From positions 24,435 through 88,434 of the forward strand of contig CAZKVQ010000004.1 in the NCBI GenBank assembly GCA_964556255.1: 64,000 bases of DNA, given 5' to 3'. The notes beneath the pieces were generated by a model. That model ran no database searches, was not told the origin of the DNA, and worked only from the letters and a program-made list of their open reading frames with translations. Origin of the DNA: JACJWR01 sp964556255. GTDB taxonomy: Bacteria > Actinomycetota > Actinomycetes > S36-B12 > UBA10799. Numbering within the stretch: the first letter of the stretch is position 1; every line of letters begins with the position of its first letter. This document shows, in pieces, positions 15,383-24,190 of the stretch. Made by a program: the position numbers and the translations under genes.

Positions 15383-16955
15383 CCGGGTCGCTTCCATCTC
15401 TGGGGCATACCGTGCCATCCGCTGGGGCCTGGCCGGTGAGCAGGAATCTGTCCACCTGCGCCGTGATGCATTCCGATCCGCGCCCGTAGGCGGTGTGCCC
15501 ATCAGCCCCCTGCCACTCGAGCAGGACACCGTTCGACAGCTGCTCGGCCATGGAGCGTGACCACTGCAACGGCGTCGCCGGGTCGTACTCGTTGCCGATG
15601 ACCAGGATCTCCGGCGTGCCGGGCGCCACGATCCGATGTGGGTCGAAGGTGGCCGCGGCGGGCCAGGTCGCGCACGGCAGCTCCGAATACGCGGCCGACG
15701 CCCCGAAGAACGGCGCCTGCTTGCTCCACTCGGCGGCCAACTTGGCCGACTCGGCCGCGTCGGTGCGGTCCTTGCGGTCGGTGCAGCTCACCGCATAGAT
15801 CGCCTCGATGCCGTTGTTCTTGTACTTGCCGTCGGCCCCCCGCTGGTTGAAATCGTCGACGATCGCCAGCAGGCCTTTGCCGTCCCCCTGCAGGCCCTGC
15901 TGCAGGGCATTCGTGAGCCGCGGCCAACTCCGCTCCGGGGAGTACATCGATCCGATGATGGCTGTGAGGCCCACAGCGGTGTTGACATCGCGACCCCCCT
16001 CTCCCGGTAGGGGGTTGGCGTCCAAGCCGTCGAGGAAGGCCTTCAATCGCGACTGGGCCGCTGGCACCGTGTCACCTAGGGGGCAGTTGCCACGCGAAAC
16101 GCAATAGCCCAGGTAGCGGTTGAGCGCCTGTTCGAAGCTCAGCGCCTGCTGTCGGACGAGCTCGGTGTTGGTCAGTGCCGGGTCGACAGCCCCGTCCAGT
16201 ACGAACCGCCCCACTTTCGTCGGGAACTGCTCGGCATAGACGACCCCCAGGAACGTCCCGTACGAGAAGCCGAGGTAGTCCAACTTGTCGTCGCCGAGGG
16301 CGGCCCGCAGCACGTCCATGTCCTTGGCAGCGTTCACAGTGCCCACCGCCGGCAGGAGCGCAGCCGACTTGGCTTCGCACGCCTTGCCCAAGGCCTCGGA
16401 GTCCTTCTGATACTCCTGCCGCTCCGCCGGGGTATCGGGAGATCCGGGCGCCGCGACGAAGGCGTCGGTCTGGGCGTCTGTGAGGCATTCCACCGGTGAA
16501 CTGGCACCGACCCCGCGCGGGTCGAAGCCGACTACCGAATATGCATCCCGCACTTCCGGGCTGATGAAGTTCTCCGCTGCGCCCTCAAGATCCACCCCCG
16601 AGCCGCCGGGCCCGCCTGGGTTGACCACCAGCGACCCGAGCCGCCCGTCCCCGCTGGCGGGGACTTTCAGAACGGCCAGCCAGATAGTGGTGCCATCGGG
16701 CTTTGCGTAGTCCAGCGGCACTGTCAGTCGGGCACACTGCAAACCACTCTTCGAGTCGTCACACGGGTGCCAGGCCAACTTTTGACCGTAGAACTTCGCC
16801 AGTGACGGCTTCGGCGCGGACGACTCCTGGGAACCATCGCTGGCCGAAGGCCCAGTGCCCGAGGGATTCCCGCTCGGGCTGGGTCCCGAGGTGAGAATCC
16901 CGCAGCCCGCCATCAGCAGCGCCCCGGCCGCTGCCAGGGCCGCGATTCGCTTCAC
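15357..16955 (-). CDS. Alpha/beta-hydrolase lipoprotein, tripeptidyl aminopeptidase (TAP) family
   Basis: About 532 residues. The N-terminus carries a lipobox LMAGC, so it is predicted to be an exported lipoprotein. The hydrolase fold shows the oxyanion region NPGGPGGSG, the nucleophile elbow GFSYG (serine about residue 231) and a TAP-like C-terminal segment with the acid and histidine region (EYDPATP, DGHTAYG). Relatives in Streptomyces and mycobacteria remove short peptides from the N-termini of secreted proteins or hydrolyse esters. I chose the GTG at 16955. A TTG at 16961, six bases earlier, overlaps the upstream stop as TTGA and is also possible. It is downstream of a membrane protein of unknown function and holB. 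Confidence 0.88.
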   Translation of the reverse strand: MKRIAALAAAGALLMAGCGILTSGPSPSGNPSGTGPSASDGSQESSAPKPSLAKFYGQKLAWHPCDDSKSGLQCARLTVPLDYAKPDGTTIWLAVLKVPASGDGRLGSLVVNPGGPGGSGVDLEGAAENFISPEVRDAYSVVGFDPRGVGASSPVECLTDAQTDAFVAAPGSPDTPAERQEYQKDSEALGKACEAKSAALLPAVGTVNAAKDMDVLRAALGDDKLDYLGFSYGTFLGVVYAEQFPTKVGRFVLDGAVDPALTNTELVRQQALSFEQALNRYLGYCVSRGNCPLGDTVPAAQSRLKAFLDGLDANPLPGEGGRDVNTAVGLTAIIGSMYSPERSWPRLTNALQQGLQGDGKGLLAIVDDFNQRGADGKYKNNGIEAIYAVSCTDRKDRTDAAESAKLAAEWSKQAPFFGASAAYSELPCATWPAAATFDPHRIVAPGTPEILVIGNEYDPATPLQWSRSMAEQLSNGVLLEWQGADGHTAYGRGSECITAQVDRFLLTGQAPADGTVCPRDGSDPVTTAKPAA

Positions 16956-16957
16956 GC

Positions 16958-17809
16958 TCAACTATCGAAAGCGTCGGATGCCGCACCGAGGCCCGCGGCG
17001 TACGCCTCGAGTTCCGCGGTTGCGTTCGCGAGTCGCAGGCTGGCCGGGCCCGCTGGATCCGGGGCCGCCAGCAGCGTTGCGGTGGCGGCGATGAGCTGCT
17101 GATACGCCTTCACCCCGTCGGCGAGCCGACGCCGGAGCACCTCGGCGGCGTCCGCTGCCTGCGGCGCTGCGAACGCATCGACCTGGGCCACGAGGTGGAT
17201 CCGTTCGATCAACTGGTACATGCTGGGCTGCACAGACGACACGGTGGCCCTCAGCCCGAGACCCGCCTCGGAGTGCAACTCGTCGACCGCGGGGATCATC
17301 GCGTACAACTGGGCTTCAGCTGCGGCCAGCTCCGCTGCCTCCTCAGCCCCGACGGAGCCGGGCATCAGCAGCGGCGGCGGCACCACCGGCAACGCCAGCG
17401 GCGCGGGCGGCTGAACCGTGCGGAGTCGATACCGGGCCCGCAGACTAACCAGGCCGGACACCGCGGCTGCCAGGAACCACCAGCCGGGCCCTCCGGGAAT
17501 CACTCCGCCGCTCTGTACCGGGACTGTTGCGACGTCTATGACTCCGAGCCCACCGGCGCCGGCCGCCACGTACATTCCGGTTGTGGCCCGGGTGTGCAGT
17601 CGCGCCACCATCCGTCGGTAGCGGTTGTCCATCGCGGCCTGAGCGGCCTGGACCTGAGAGCGCTGCGCTATCGCGACCTGCCGGCGCTGTTCCGCGAGGG
17701 CGAACGGATCGGTGCGTCGGGCGCGCTGGACCCGGGCGGACTCGAAGGCCTCCATACCCCTGGCCAGCCAGCGGCCGATGGTATCCCCGGAATCCCTGTT
17801 CTCACCCAC
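16958..17809 (-). CDS. Conserved hypothetical membrane protein
   Basis: 283 residues, GTG start. The first 75 residues are rich in Arg, Ala and Gln and look helical. Two hydrophobic segments follow (about 77-95 and 108-125) as a hairpin, then a proline-rich turn (PPAPLALPVVPPPLLMPG) and a long Ala/Leu/Glu-rich helical C-terminus. The topology suggests both ends in the cytoplasm. It resembles in outline the actinobacterial envelope-stress protein PspM, but I cannot support that name. The stop overlaps the region where the downstream lipoprotein hydrolase begins, and holB lies 50 bases upstream on the same strand. Confidence 0.6.
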   Translation of the reverse strand: MGENRDSGDTIGRWLARGMEAFESARVQRARRTDPFALAEQRRQVAIAQRSQVQAAQAAMDNRYRRMVARLHTRATTGMYVAAGAGGLGVIDVATVPVQSGGVIPGGPGWWFLAAAVSGLVSLRARYRLRTVQPPAPLALPVVPPPLLMPGSVGAEEAAELAAAEAQLYAMIPAVDELHSEAGLGLRATVSSVQPSMYQLIERIHLVAQVDAFAAPQAADAAEVLRRRLADGVKAYQQLIAATATLLAAPDPAGPASLRLANATAELEAYAAGLGAASDAFDS

Positions 17810-17859
17810 GCCCCTACGGTACGGCCTCCCCCCTGTCGGTGCCTACCCCTGGCCGCAGA

Positions 17860-19029
17860 TCACCTGCTGGCAGGGGGACGCTGCAGTTCCAATGCCACCC
17901 GCTCGAACACCAACTCCTCAGTGCCATCGGCGGCAAGGAGCGCCCGTGCCCGCCCGATGGCATCGATCCGCCGAAGTGCCCCCGGTGCGTCGGTGGCGGC
18001 CGCCAACCGATCTATCTCTGACCGAAGTTCCTCGTTGATCAGCGGTGTGCGGGCAAGAGTCGTCACCGCCAAGACATCGCGGTACAACCCGAGGAGATCC
18101 AGAAGGACCCGGTCCAGTTCGTCGCGCAGCAGCCGGCGACGACGGTTACGGTGCTCCTTCTCCTGATCCTTGATCACCGATGATGCCCGCGACCTCGCCG
18201 TTCCCGGTCCGGTACCGCCTTCGCCATAGTTGCGCAGCAACTCGGCGAGTTCGGCCGCATCCATCGGATCGGCGATGGCCGCCACTCGATCCTTCGCCGC
18301 AGCGACAACATCGTCCGCGGCTGTCAGACACGCGGCCACCGAGCCCAACCGGGAGGGGAATCTCAAGATCTCCTGGTGGCGAACCCGCTCCTCGGGGTCC
18401 GTCGCCAACGCTCGCGCCCGGCCGACATGTCCCTGCGCAGCACGCGCAGCGTAGGCGGCCAGCGCCGGATCCACCCCCTCGGCTTGGGTCAGGTAGTCGG
18501 CGACGTCATCGATCGGCGGCGTCCGGAGCCGCACCACCCGACAGCGAGAGCGGATGGTGGGCAACAGGTCATCGGCGCTGGGAGCGCACAGGATCCACAC
18601 CCCCCTCGGAGGCGGTTCCTCGAGCGCCTTGAGCAGGGCGTTGTCCGCGTGCTCGTTGAGTCGGTCGGCGTCTTCGATGACGATGACGTTCCACTCGCTG
18701 CGAATCGGCAGGACTCCCACCCGGCCCACCAGACCCCGCGTTTGGTCGACACCGAGTATCACCCCGCTGGGACGCACGATGGTCACGTCGCTGTGGACTC
18801 CGGAGGCGACTTCCCGGCACTGGTCGCAAACGCCGCAGCCGCCTTCGGGGCACACCAGCGCGGTGGCGAAGGCGACTGCCGCCATCGAGCGCCCCGACCC
18901 CGGCGGACCGGTGATCAGCCAGGCGTGGGTCATCTCGGGACCCGGCTCCGCCAAGCCTGCGTCCACGACCGCGCGCTGCAGTCGGTCCACGGCATCGCGT
19001 TGGCCCACCAGGGCATCCCAGACGGTCAT
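17860..19029 (-). CDS. holB: DNA polymerase III subunit delta'
   Basis: 389 residues. It is a component of the clamp-loader complex that places the sliding clamp on DNA. It shows the AAA+ P-loop GPPGSGRSMAAVAF, a four-cysteine zinc module (CPEGGCGVCDQC), Walker B-like NVIVIEDADRL and the SRC motif IRSRCRVVRL. The P-loop has Arg in place of the usual Lys-Thr ending, which suggests weak or no ATP hydrolysis, as in other delta' subunits. The start overlaps the tmk stop by four bases (ATGA). The order topA-tmk-holB is conserved in actinobacteria. Confidence 0.93.
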   Translation of the reverse strand: MTVWDALVGQRDAVDRLQRAVVDAGLAEPGPEMTHAWLITGPPGSGRSMAAVAFATALVCPEGGCGVCDQCREVASGVHSDVTIVRPSGVILGVDQTRGLVGRVGVLPIRSEWNVIVIEDADRLNEHADNALLKALEEPPPRGVWILCAPSADDLLPTIRSRCRVVRLRTPPIDDVADYLTQAEGVDPALAAYAARAAQGHVGRARALATDPEERVRHQEILRFPSRLGSVAACLTAADDVVAAAKDRVAAIADPMDAAELAELLRNYGEGGTGPGTARSRASSVIKDQEKEHRNRRRRLLRDELDRVLLDLLGLYRDVLAVTTLARTPLINEELRSEIDRLAAATDAPGALRRIDAIGRARALLAADGTEELVFERVALELQRPPASR

Positions 19030-19643
19030 GGCGCTACCAACGCCTCGACCGCTGTCAGCACCTGTGATGCGATCGCCTCGCTCGCGCCGCTGGCATCCAC
19101 CACCAGATAGCGCCCCGGGTCGGCAGCGGCCAAGTCGAGCAGCCCGGCCCGAACTTTGGCGTGGAAGTCGAGCGGCTCGTCCTCCATCCGGTTGCCGTCC
19201 TCAGCGCGGGCCAATCCGACCTCGGGCGTCACGTCGAGAAGCACCGTCAAATCCGGTCGCAGGCCGGCGGTCGCCCAGTGACTCAGCAAGGCCACGTCCT
19301 CCACCTCGACACCTCGGGCATAGCCCTGATAGGCGATCGATGAATCCACGAACCGGTCGCAGAGCACCGCCTGGCCGCGTTGGATTGCCGGGGCGATGAC
19401 CCGCGCCACATGATCCGCTCGCGCCGCCGCGAACAGAAGTACCTCGGCACGTTCGGACATCGGCGTCGGTCGATCAGCGAGCAACACGGCACGGATCTCC
19501 TCGGCGGCGTCAGTGCCACCGGGCTCGCGAGTCACCAAGACGTCACGACCCCGGGCGCGGAGTTCTCGTGCCAGCGCTGCCACCTGAGTGGACTTGCCAG
19601 CACCTTCGCCGCCCTCGAACACGACGAAGATCCCTCGCGACAC
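19026..19643 (-). CDS. tmk: Thymidylate kinase
   Basis: About 205 residues. It phosphorylates dTMP to dTDP with ATP. Motifs are the P-loop FEGGEGAGKST, the dTMP-binding TREPGGT, DRFVDSSIAYQGYARG and LLDVTPEVGLARA. Two adjacent GTG codons (19646 and 19643) are possible starts, 7-10 bases after the topA stop. I use the second (VSRGIFVVFEGG). A longer upstream frame is Arg-rich and only reflects the complement of the Lys-rich topA tail. The stop overlaps holB, so topA, tmk and holB form one unit. Confidence 0.94.
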   Translation of the reverse strand: MSRGIFVVFEGGEGAGKSTQVAALARELRARGRDVLVTREPGGTDAAEEIRAVLLADRPTPMSERAEVLLFAAARADHVARVIAPAIQRGQAVLCDRFVDSSIAYQGYARGVEVEDVALLSHWATAGLRPDLTVLLDVTPEVGLARAEDGNRMEDEPLDFHAKVRAGLLDLAAADPGRYLVVDASGASEAIASQVLTAVEALVAP

Positions 19644-19653
19644 CACTGTCCGC

Positions 19654-22404
19654 CTACTTCGCAGGGGCGCTGGCCGGGGCCTTCGAGGCGGAGACGGTTG
19701 CCTTCTTGGCCACCGCCTTCTTTGCGGGTGTTGCCTTCTTCGCTGCCGTCTTCTTGGCGGGCGCCTTCTTCGCGGGTGTTGCCTTCTTCGCCGCCGTCTT
19801 CTTGGCTGCCGATTTCTTGGCGCGCTTCTTCGGCGGCCCTGCGGCCCGCCGTTCGGCCAGTAGTTCCACCGCACGATCCAGCGTGATCGTTTCGGGGTCG
19901 TCCGCCCTGCGCAGGGAGGCGTTGGTCTCGCCGTCCGTCACGTATGGGCCGAAGCGGCCGGACTTCAGCAGGATTTCGCCACCGCTGTTGGGGTCGGTAC
20001 CGACCGGCTTGCCCGGGTCTGCGGTTCGACCACGGCGCTGCTTCGGCTGGGCGAGCAGGGCGAGGGCCTCGGGCAATTCGATATCGAAGATCGCCTCCTC
20101 GTTCGGCAGCGAACGCGTCTCCTTCACGTGCACCAGATACGGCCCGTAGCGACCGTTCTGAGCCGTGATCGGTTCGCCGTCCTCGGGATGGTTGCCCACC
20201 ACCCGGGGTTGGGAGAGCAGCCGCAGCGCCTGCTCCAGATCGACGGTATCCACGGTCATCGTCGAGAACAGGCTGGCGGTGCGCGGCTTGATCTTCTTCT
20301 TCCCGGTGAGCGCAGCCTCATCCTCGCTGAGCACCTCGGTGACATACGGTCCGTAGCGACCGCTCTTGGCCACGATCATCCGGCCGGTGTCGGGATCCGG
20401 TCCCAGTTCGTGATCGCCGGTCGGAGCCGAGAGCAGCTCCTCGGCCTTCTCGGCGGTGAGCTCATCCGGCGCAATGTCGAGCGGGAGATTCGCCCTATCC
20501 TCGCCGCGCAGCAGGTACGGCCCGTAGCGCCCCACCCGCACCACAGCCTCCGAGCCCGGTATTTGGAAGCTGGCGTTGGCCCGCGCATCGATCTCGCCGC
20601 TTCGCTCCACCATCGGCAGCAGACCATCGAACTCCTCAGCACCCGCCGCGTGATCGCCGAAATAGAACCGCTTGAGGACCGCGACCCGCTCCTCCCGGCC
20701 GGTGGCGATCAGATCCAGGATCTCCTCCATCCGGGCCGTGAAGTCGAAGTCGACCAAGTCGCCGAAATTGGCCTCGAGCAACCTGATCACGGAGAACCCC
20801 AGCCAGGTGGGCACCAGGGCGCTGCCGCGCTTCATCACGTAATCGCGGTTGACCAGGTTCTCGGTGATGGTCGGGTAGGTGGACGGACGGCCGATGCCAC
20901 GCTCCTCCAACTGCTTGGTGAGGCTGGCCTCGGTGTAGCGCGCCGGCGGTTTGGTCTCGTGCCCGGAGGCCTCCAACGAGCGCACCTCGAGCGGGTCGCC
21001 GGTCCGCATGATCGGGAGCCGGCCCTCCGGTCGGCCGCCATCCTCGTCGTCTGTGCCCTCCTCGTAGGCGGCCAGGAAGCCGGCGAAAACGACGACAGTG
21101 CCCGAAGCGGAAAATTCGGTTCGACGACCGTCACCAGCCGTCGCGCCGATGCGCACCGTGGTGGTGGCGACTTTGGCGTCGGCCATTTGGGAGGCCAGGG
21201 TGCGCTTCCAGATCAAGTCATAGAGGGCGAAGTCGTCGCCGACCAGTTCACCGGCGACGTCGGCCGGGGTACGGAAAACGTCGCCTGCGGGGCGGATCGC
21301 CTCGTGCGCCTCCTGGGCGTTCTTGGCCTTGTTCGCATACCTGCGCTCCGTCGCGGCAACGTGGTCGGATCCGAACATGTCAGCGGCCTGTGACCGCGCA
21401 GCCGCGACAGCCGTTGCCGAGAGCACTGTGGAGTCGGTCCGGATATAGGTGATGTAGCCCCGCTCGTAGAGTCCCTGGGCCACCCGCGACATCCGCTGGG
21501 CCCCCCAACGGAGTTTCCGGGAAGCCTCCTGCTGCAGCGTGGATGTGGTGAACGGCGCTGCCGGCGACCGCTTGGACGGCTTCTCCGTGACGTCGGTGAC
21601 CTCGAATTCCTGACCGGTCAACGCATCTGCGAGTTGTCTCGCGGCCGCGGCGTCCAAGGTCAGCACATCGGGGTTGCGCAACTGCCCCCGATCATCGAAG
21701 TCCTTACCTGCGGCGATCCGGCGGCCATCGACCGAAACGAGGCGGGCGTTGAAGGGACCCGGGGCCAGGGACGCCTCGATGTCCCAGTACTCGGCGGCGC
21801 CGAAGGCCATCCGCTCGCGCTCCCGCTCAACGACCAGGCGCAGAGCGACGGACTGCACCCGACCCGCCGACAGGTTCGGCATGACCTTCTTCCACAGCAC
21901 CGGGGAGACCTCGTAGCCGTAGAGACGGTCCAGCACCCGACGGGTCTCCTGCGCATCAACCAGTTGATCATCGAGGCTTCGGGTGTGCTCGGCAGCGAAC
22001 TTGATGGCATCCGGGGTGATCTCGTTGAAGACCATCCGTTGCACCGGCACCTTCGGCTTGAGGACCTGCAGCAGATGCCAGGCGATCGCCTCGCCTTCAC
22101 GATCCTCGTCGGTGGCGAGCAACAGTTCGCTGGCCGCCTCGAGTTTCTTCTTCAACTCCGCGACTTTGGCCCGCTTGTCGGCAGGCACCACATAGATCGG
22201 GGTGAAATCACCGTCGACATCCACCGCGAGTCGGTACCAGGACTTGTCCTTGTACTTCTCCGGCGCTTTGGTGCCCTTGCCTGGCAGGTCGCGAATGTGG
22301 CCGACACTCGCGTCGACCTCGTAGCCGGGGCCCAGGTAGCGCTGAATCGTCTTGGCCTTGGCGGGGGACTCCACGATCACGAGTCGGTATCCGGCTTTGG
22401 TCAC
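19654..22404 (-). CDS. topA: DNA topoisomerase I
   Basis: 916 residues, GTG start with GAGGAGGGA upstream. It relaxes negative supercoils by transient single-strand cleavage. The Toprim domain is at the N-terminus (VIVESPAKAKTIQRYL; ATDEDREGEAIAWH near 98-110), and the nucleophilic tyrosine is Tyr320 in GYITYIRTDST. Several C-terminal repeat modules (SGRYGPYV-, NGRYGPYLV-like) follow, as in actinobacterial enzymes that lack zinc fingers. A tail of about 60 residues is Lys/Ala/Pro-rich and resembles histone H1-type tails; in mycobacteria and Streptomyces such tails aid processivity. The gene leads tmk and holB. Confidence 0.97.
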   Translation of the reverse strand: MTKAGYRLVIVESPAKAKTIQRYLGPGYEVDASVGHIRDLPGKGTKAPEKYKDKSWYRLAVDVDGDFTPIYVVPADKRAKVAELKKKLEAASELLLATDEDREGEAIAWHLLQVLKPKVPVQRMVFNEITPDAIKFAAEHTRSLDDQLVDAQETRRVLDRLYGYEVSPVLWKKVMPNLSAGRVQSVALRLVVERERERMAFGAAEYWDIEASLAPGPFNARLVSVDGRRIAAGKDFDDRGQLRNPDVLTLDAAAARQLADALTGQEFEVTDVTEKPSKRSPAAPFTTSTLQQEASRKLRWGAQRMSRVAQGLYERGYITYIRTDSTVLSATAVAAARSQAADMFGSDHVAATERRYANKAKNAQEAHEAIRPAGDVFRTPADVAGELVGDDFALYDLIWKRTLASQMADAKVATTTVRIGATAGDGRRTEFSASGTVVVFAGFLAAYEEGTDDEDGGRPEGRLPIMRTGDPLEVRSLEASGHETKPPARYTEASLTKQLEERGIGRPSTYPTITENLVNRDYVMKRGSALVPTWLGFSVIRLLEANFGDLVDFDFTARMEEILDLIATGREERVAVLKRFYFGDHAAGAEEFDGLLPMVERSGEIDARANASFQIPGSEAVVRVGRYGPYLLRGEDRANLPLDIAPDELTAEKAEELLSAPTGDHELGPDPDTGRMIVAKSGRYGPYVTEVLSEDEAALTGKKKIKPRTASLFSTMTVDTVDLEQALRLLSQPRVVGNHPEDGEPITAQNGRYGPYLVHVKETRSLPNEEAIFDIELPEALALLAQPKQRRGRTADPGKPVGTDPNSGGEILLKSGRFGPYVTDGETNASLRRADDPETITLDRAVELLAERRAAGPPKKRAKKSAAKKTAAKKATPAKKAPAKKTAAKKATPAKKAVAKKATVSASKAPASAPAK
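19716..19806 (-). repeat. 48-bp period direct repeat in the topA Lys/Ala-rich tail
   Basis: Two 43-base copies (19716-19758 and 19764-19806) differ at two positions and are offset by 48 bases. They encode a 16-residue unit rich in AKK and PAKK motifs at the topoisomerase C-terminus. The frame is kept, so copy number could vary without damaging the enzyme. Confidence 0.8.
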
Positions 22405-22497
22405 GGTCGCTCCCTCCTCATCAGTCCATCGGAATCAGTGCTTCGATCCAGCCCGTGTCAGGCCGGACCGCGGTCAGCCTACGCCCGGCAGCCGCGA

Positions 22498-24060
22498 CTA
22501 GCGCAGCGGGTCAAGGGTGACAAATCCCTTTTCCATGAGATCACGCACCCCCATCAGCCAGGAAACCAGGACATCCTCGGGGTCCTCGGCCAACTCCTCG
22601 GAACACCGTGCCAACAGCTGCCCCATCGGTCTACCCGGCTGGTCTTCGGCGAGCAGCCACCCGACCGGACTGTCCAGCAACTCCTCAGCGCGAAAGCCCG
22701 CCGGCCTGCTGATGCTCGCGGGAACCGGATAACTCGTGCCATCGTCGCCGATCACCCGGCGACCCGCTACCAATACCCCCGACGATGGTCGGACCACCGA
22801 GGCCAACATTTCGGCGGCGTTGATCGGCCGGACCAGACGGTCCAACTGCTCCGAGACCTCGGCGCCGTCGGGCAGCCGCCGGGCAGATCCCAGGTCCTCT
22901 ATCAGCGACGCACCGGCCTGCCCGGCGGACGCCGGGGGACGGCGCACGGCCACGAAGCCGAACCCCACCCCCTGGGCCTGCTGCGAACGCAGATAGCGCA
23001 ACCACTGCCGGTAGCGCTCCTCGAGGTGTTCGGTCGCTCCGGAGTCCCGCAGCCACAACTCCACGTACTCGGGTACGGAGAGCACCGCGCGCTGACCCAC
23101 CCAGACGGCCAGCCCCGACGGTAGCCAACCCGCGACGCGTTGCTGCCACTCGTCCTCACCACAGTGAAGCCAGGCACCGGTCATCACCAGAGTCCCGCCG
23201 GGAGCAAGTCGGGCCGCCGCCGACTCGAGAAGTACACCGACCAGACCGTCGCCGTGCATCGGGGAGTCGCGGTAGCTGAAACCGCCCGGAACCGCCCGGG
23301 TCTCCGGCGGCGCCATCACGAATGGTGGGTTGGCCACGATCAGGTCGAACTCACCGGTCACGGGCTCCAGCAGCGATCCTGACACCAACTCCGGGGACTC
23401 CACCCCGCTCAGTCGACAAGTCAGCTCGGCACAGTCAAGGGCGGTGGGACTGACGTCGGACGCCACGACGTGCGCCGCATGTGCGGCCAGTCCCAATACC
23501 TGAACCCCGCATCCGGTGCCGATGTCCAAGGCTCGACCGACGGGCTCCCGCGGGGTCAGCGCCGCCAGCGAGCGGGAGGCCCCGCCGACGCCTACCACAT
23601 GATCGGCGGGTAGCTCGTCACCGACGATGGCCACCGGCAGGCCCGAAACGGTCCACCACCGGGCCTCGCCGGTGGCAGCCTCACCCCCGGAGCCCAGGAC
23701 CTCATCGGCGGCCAACGGACGCAGGCATCGAGACGCCCGCACGGTGGCGCCCTCCTCCCGCCAGGTGACGAGTCCGAGTTCGCGCGCGGCGGCCAACGGA
23801 ATCCCGACTGCGCCAGCCTCGGCCACCGCGATCTCCTCCCCTAACAGGAAGAGGCGGACCCAGACGGCACAGGGTGCGGAAACTGACGCCATCGCCTCTC
23901 GCAGTGGTTCCGGCCATCCGCGGTCGTAGGCGGCCATGGCGGACGCCAACTCTGCAGTCGCCAGCCATTCGGCGTCGTAACCACTCTGCAACAGCGCCGC
24001 ACGCATGAGCCGGGCGGCGGCAAGGCCGCTCTCGGGTCTCTCCGCCGGGTGTGTGGGCAT
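22498..24060 (-). CDS. Class I SAM-dependent methyltransferase (DUF7059/HemK-like NPPF motif)
   Basis: About 520 residues. The central methyltransferase domain has the SAM site ALDIGTGCGVQVLGLAAHA and the NPPF motif in LIVANPPFVM, which marks enzymes that methylate an amide or amino nitrogen (HemK, RlmG-type). The N-terminal part resembles a DUF7059-type domain, and the C-terminal 150 residues have no recognised function. The target is unknown. The ATG at 24060 has TGGAGG upstream. It lies between hppA and topA on the same strand, the same order as in Streptomyces. Confidence 0.85.
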   Translation of the reverse strand: MPTHPAERPESGLAAARLMRAALLQSGYDAEWLATAELASAMAAYDRGWPEPLREAMASVSAPCAVWVRLFLLGEEIAVAEAGAVGIPLAAARELGLVTWREEGATVRASRCLRPLAADEVLGSGGEAATGEARWWTVSGLPVAIVGDELPADHVVGVGGASRSLAALTPREPVGRALDIGTGCGVQVLGLAAHAAHVVASDVSPTALDCAELTCRLSGVESPELVSGSLLEPVTGEFDLIVANPPFVMAPPETRAVPGGFSYRDSPMHGDGLVGVLLESAAARLAPGGTLVMTGAWLHCGEDEWQQRVAGWLPSGLAVWVGQRAVLSVPEYVELWLRDSGATEHLEERYRQWLRYLRSQQAQGVGFGFVAVRRPPASAGQAGASLIEDLGSARRLPDGAEVSEQLDRLVRPINAAEMLASVVRPSSGVLVAGRRVIGDDGTSYPVPASISRPAGFRAEELLDSPVGWLLAEDQPGRPMGQLLARCSEELAEDPEDVLVSWLMGVRDLMEKGFVTLDPLR

Positions 24061-24110
24061 GCCTCCAACGTACGGCCCCGGGCGGCGGTCGTCGAAGCTC
24101 CGAGACAACA

Positions 24111-24176
24111 AGGCGACCCCTGGGGGTCCCTACCCGCCGGATCATTCCGAAGGGCAGGACCCCGCAGGGGTCGCCT
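24111..24176 (-). terminator. Hairpin terminator downstream of hppA
   Basis: An 11-bp arm (24111-24121 with 24166-24176), continued by about seven further pairs after a small bulge, encloses a loop of about 27 bases. On the minus strand it starts 15 bases after the hppA stop and is followed by TGTTGT, so it probably ends the hppA message before the methyltransferase gene. Confidence 0.55.
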
Positions 24177-24190
24177 ATGTGGTGCTGCCG

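Noticed and set aside
19716..19806. Tandem repeat as a CRISPR or mobile repeat
   Set aside because: The repeat is within coding sequence, in frame and encodes the Lys/Ala tail; no spacers or cas genes occur.
19644..19874. Longer N-terminus for tmk rich in Arg/Pro
   Set aside because: It is read from the complement of the topA Lys/Ala tail; a GTG with normal spacing starts tmk at 19643.
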